A stretch of 7,433 nt of DNA from Phycisphaerae bacterium. Its GTDB lineage: Bacteria > Planctomycetota > Phycisphaerae > JAAYCJ01. The notes below the pieces were generated by a model. The model saw nothing but the letters and a program-made list of their open reading frames with translations, had not been told where the DNA came from and ran no database searches. This document shows, in pieces, positions 5,639-7,433 of this stretch (positions within the stretch are counted from its first letter, which is position 1; every line of letters begins with the position of its first letter). The stretch covers positions 1 to 7,433 of the forward strand of contig WFQY01000347.1 in the NCBI GenBank assembly GCA_015486815.1, written 5' to 3'. The translations under genes were made by a program, and so were the position numbers.

Positions 5639-7297
5639 GTGGCCAATGTCAGAATTATACAAGGTCCCGACAAAGGTAAAGAAATAGACATTTCCGAGAG
5701 GGAATGTTTTATCGGAAGAGATACTGATATTGGCAAGCTCAGAGACGGTGCCGTTTCACGCAAACACGCACGCATATACAGGAAAGGCGATTCTTTCTTC
5801 ATCGAAGACCTAAATAGTGTAAACGGTACGTTCGTAAATGGTGTGCGAATCGCAAGACCTCTGAAACTAAAGCAGGGCGACCAGATAAGAATCGGAAAAA
5901 GCATTATGGTCTTTTCCGAAGAGGAGCCTATCGAAATTCCGCTTGACGAAACGGAATTCGGACAGCTAATAGACCTCGACACCGAAGGCAGTATGGTCGA
6001 TTCCGCTATAATGTCCGCAATTCCTTCCGATAAAGAAGTCCTCATAGCGCCGAAAGAGCCGCACCAAGCTAATAAGCACCTACGCGTCTTGTACGAGCTC
6101 GTTTCTGCTACGAATTCGATATTTAATATCGAACAGCTAATGCAAAAGGTAATGGATTTGATCTTTCGTGAGCTACGTGTCGATCGTGGCTTTATTTTGC
6201 TAATGAACGAAAAAACAAAAAAACTCGAACCGGTAGTCGTCAAATATCGAAAATCCAATCAGGAGCAGATAATCTCTACATCCAATACTATTATCGAGCA
6301 CGTAATGACAAAAAGAGAAGGTGTGCTTTGCACCAATGCGATGACCGATCAGCGATTCAGCAAAGGAGAAAGTATTCAGGGATTCAAAATCAGTTCGGTT
6401 ATCTGCGTACCTATCATCGCACACGATAAAATACTCGGAATAATTCATATCGATTGCTCATCCGCAAACTTTACTTACAACGAGCCCCAGCTTTATCTGC
6501 TGACCGCTATCGGATATCAGGCTGGTCTTGCTGTCCAGAACGTTCAGCTATATCACGACAGTGTCAAAGCGGAGCGATTGGCAGCTGCCGGCCAAACCGT
6601 AGCATCGCTCTCTCACTATATAAAAAATATTCTGCAAGGTCTGCAAGGCGGAGCGGATACCGTCGAGCTGGGTCTGCGCTCGGAAAATCTGAAAATATCG
6701 GAAACAGGCTGGCGAATCGTAAACAGAAATCTCGATAAGATTCAAAATCTTATGCTAAATATGCTTGCGCTCGGCAAAGAACGCGAGCCCCTGCTCGAGA
6801 TGACTCAACTTAATGCTATCGTTTCGGATGTAATCGACCTTACGCAAAAGCAAGCTGACGATAAGGGGGTTATGCTTCTGACCGACCTCGATGAAAATCT
6901 GCCCGCTATTCCCGTCGATGCCAATGGTATTCATCGTGTCTTACTAAACATCGTCAACAATGCGATAGACGCTGTTCCGGAAAATACCGGTGCGGTTACA
7001 ATCAGTAGCAGCTTCGATGAAAAAAATCAGCAAGCGGTAATAACCGTTGGAGATAACGGTGAGGGTATTGCTCCCAATGAGATAGAAAATATTTTCGATA
7101 TGTTTCATTCGACCAAAGGCCACGGCGGTACCGGTCTGGGGCTTGCGGTTTCCAAAAAAATCATCGAAGAGCACAGCGGCACTATAACGGTAAGCTCGCA
7201 CCACAAGCAGGGCTCTATCTTTACTATCAAACTGCCGGCGAATCAGCCAAAGTATAATGCCTCCGACCAAACATCGGGTATATCCGAAACCCACTAA
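5639..7297 (+). CDS. Cytoplasmic FHA-GAF sensor histidine kinase
   Basis: A 552-residue signalling protein with three domains. (1) FHA, residues about 3-95: IGRD (25-28), SRKHARI (40-46), FIEDLNSVNGTFVNG (54-68); R27, S40 and N62 are the expected phosphothreonine-binding positions. (2) GAF, about 148-303: begins LRVLYELVSATNSI and includes VICVPIIAHDKILGIIHID (254-272). (3) Histidine kinase, about 310-535: phosphoacceptor H326 in ASLSHYIKNILQGL, N box LLNIVNNAIDAV (435-446), DNGEGI (472-477), FDMFHSTK (486-493) and GGTGLGLA (496-503). All ATP-binding motifs look intact. There is no transmembrane segment or receiver domain, so it is a soluble kinase that must phosphorylate a separate response regulator, none of which is in the window. 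The FHA domain suggests input from Ser/Thr kinases, joining two phosphosignalling systems; the GAF ligand is unknown. It starts with GTG, after its own 164-bp leader containing a perfect inverted repeat. Confidence 0.93.
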   Translation: MANVRIIQGPDKGKEIDISERECFIGRDTDIGKLRDGAVSRKHARIYRKGDSFFIEDLNSVNGTFVNGVRIARPLKLKQGDQIRIGKSIMVFSEEEPIEIPLDETEFGQLIDLDTEGSMVDSAIMSAIPSDKEVLIAPKEPHQANKHLRVLYELVSATNSIFNIEQLMQKVMDLIFRELRVDRGFILLMNEKTKKLEPVVVKYRKSNQEQIISTSNTIIEHVMTKREGVLCTNAMTDQRFSKGESIQGFKISSVICVPIIAHDKILGIIHIDCSSANFTYNEPQLYLLTAIGYQAGLAVQNVQLYHDSVKAERLAAAGQTVASLSHYIKNILQGLQGGADTVELGLRSENLKISETGWRIVNRNLDKIQNLMLNMLALGKEREPLLEMTQLNAIVSDVIDLTQKQADDKGVMLLTDLDENLPAIPVDANGIHRVLLNIVNNAIDAVPENTGAVTISSSFDEKNQQAVITVGDNGEGIAPNEIENIFDMFHSTKGHGGTGLGLAVSKKIIEEHSGTITVSSHHKQGSIFTIKLPANQPKYNASDQTSGISETH

Positions 7298-7305
7298 GAT
7301 TTTCT

Positions 7306-7333
7306 TTATCGGTCGTAGCATTTTAGCCGATAA
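7306..7333 (+). terminator. Weak hairpin after the kinase gene, possible terminator
   Basis: TTATCGG (7306-7312) and CCGATAA (7327-7333) form a perfect 7-bp stem around a 14-base loop, 9 bp after the kinase stop. It is followed by TATTTGTATATT, T-rich but without a clean U run, and the stem is AT-rich, so termination would be weak. Confidence 0.3.
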
Positions 7334-7384
7334 TATTTGTATATTAAGGTATGAACGTGAAAAATGCAAAAATTCCGTTAACAT

Positions 7385-7433
7385 GTAGGGGCAGACCTAT
7401 GTGTCTGCCCAAAAATTAGGGCGGACACACAGG
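7385..7433. repeat. Composite palindromic intergenic repeat, truncated by window end
   Basis: The first unit (7385-7410) begins GTAGGGGCAGAC and contains a perfect hairpin, GGGCAGAC (7389-7396), loop CTATGT, GTCTGCCC (7403-7410). After an 8-bp A/T spacer (7411-7418) comes GGGCGGACACACAGG (7419-7433), which matches the reverse complement of the first unit at 13 of 15 bases. The element is therefore two head-to-head units, each a hairpin, forming one larger imperfect palindrome expected to be about 60 bp if complete. The differences are a G for A in the stem and a C for T in the loop. Similar GTAGGGGC...GCCC(C)TAC palindromes are, to my recollection, scattered between genes in many bacterial genomes as REP- or MITE-like repeats. 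No transposase is in the window. Confidence 0.7.

Noticed and set aside
5488..6258. 256-codon open frame on the minus strand
   Set aside because: It covers the FHA and GAF coding region in antisense and gives a serine-rich product without domain features, typical of a shadow frame.
7389..7418. GC-rich hairpin as an intrinsic terminator of the kinase gene
   Set aside because: On the plus strand the hairpin is followed by AAAAATTA rather than a T run, and a second oppositely oriented unit follows, so a dispersed palindromic repeat explains it better.
7351..7419. 22-codon open frame beginning ATGAACGTG
   Set aside because: The AAGG before it is only 1 nt from the ATG, and the second half is the palindromic repeat, so there is no sign of a real gene.

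Overview
The window looks like ordinary bacterial chromosome: about 43% G+C by eye, high coding density, good Shine-Dalgarno sites and no phage or transposase genes. A Planctomycetota (Phycisphaerae-like) origin is my best guess. It rests on the mix of an FHA-GAF-histidine kinase, a large GH106-like glycoside hydrolase and a LeuB with an EPIGGSAPKYTGQ cofactor loop. This is inference, because no rRNA or other phylogenetic marker is present.

Layout. Positions 1-1476 (minus strand) hold a two-gene unit: a small coiled-coil lipoprotein, then after 24 bp a 3-isopropylmalate dehydrogenase-type gene (leuB) that runs off the left edge. Positions 1477-1661 are a divergent promoter region. From 1662 all genes are on the plus strand: xseB (exonuclease VII small subunit); a 1038-residue GH106-like glycoside hydrolase without a signal peptide; one base after its stop, a 101-residue ABM-family (LsrG/YgiN-like) protein; then, after a 164-bp leader, a GTG-started cytoplasmic FHA-GAF-histidine kinase. 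The right edge (7385-7433) enters a short non-coding palindromic repeat made of two oppositely oriented GC-rich units, the second cut by the window end.

How the genes relate. The hydrolase and ABM gene are almost certainly co-translated and form the most coherent functional pair: probably intracellular cleavage of an imported, possibly rhamnose-containing oligosaccharide, plus a small alpha/beta-barrel enzyme acting on a product or by-product. The kinase has its own leader, with a perfect 16-bp inverted repeat just before its ribosome binding site, and no receiver gene beside it. The lipoprotein/leuB and xseB genes look unrelated to the rest. I saw no CRISPR array, tRNA, rRNA or defence system. 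The points most worth a second look are the terminal repeat, the NADP-type loop in LeuB, the hydrolase/ABM pair and the kinase leader palindrome.
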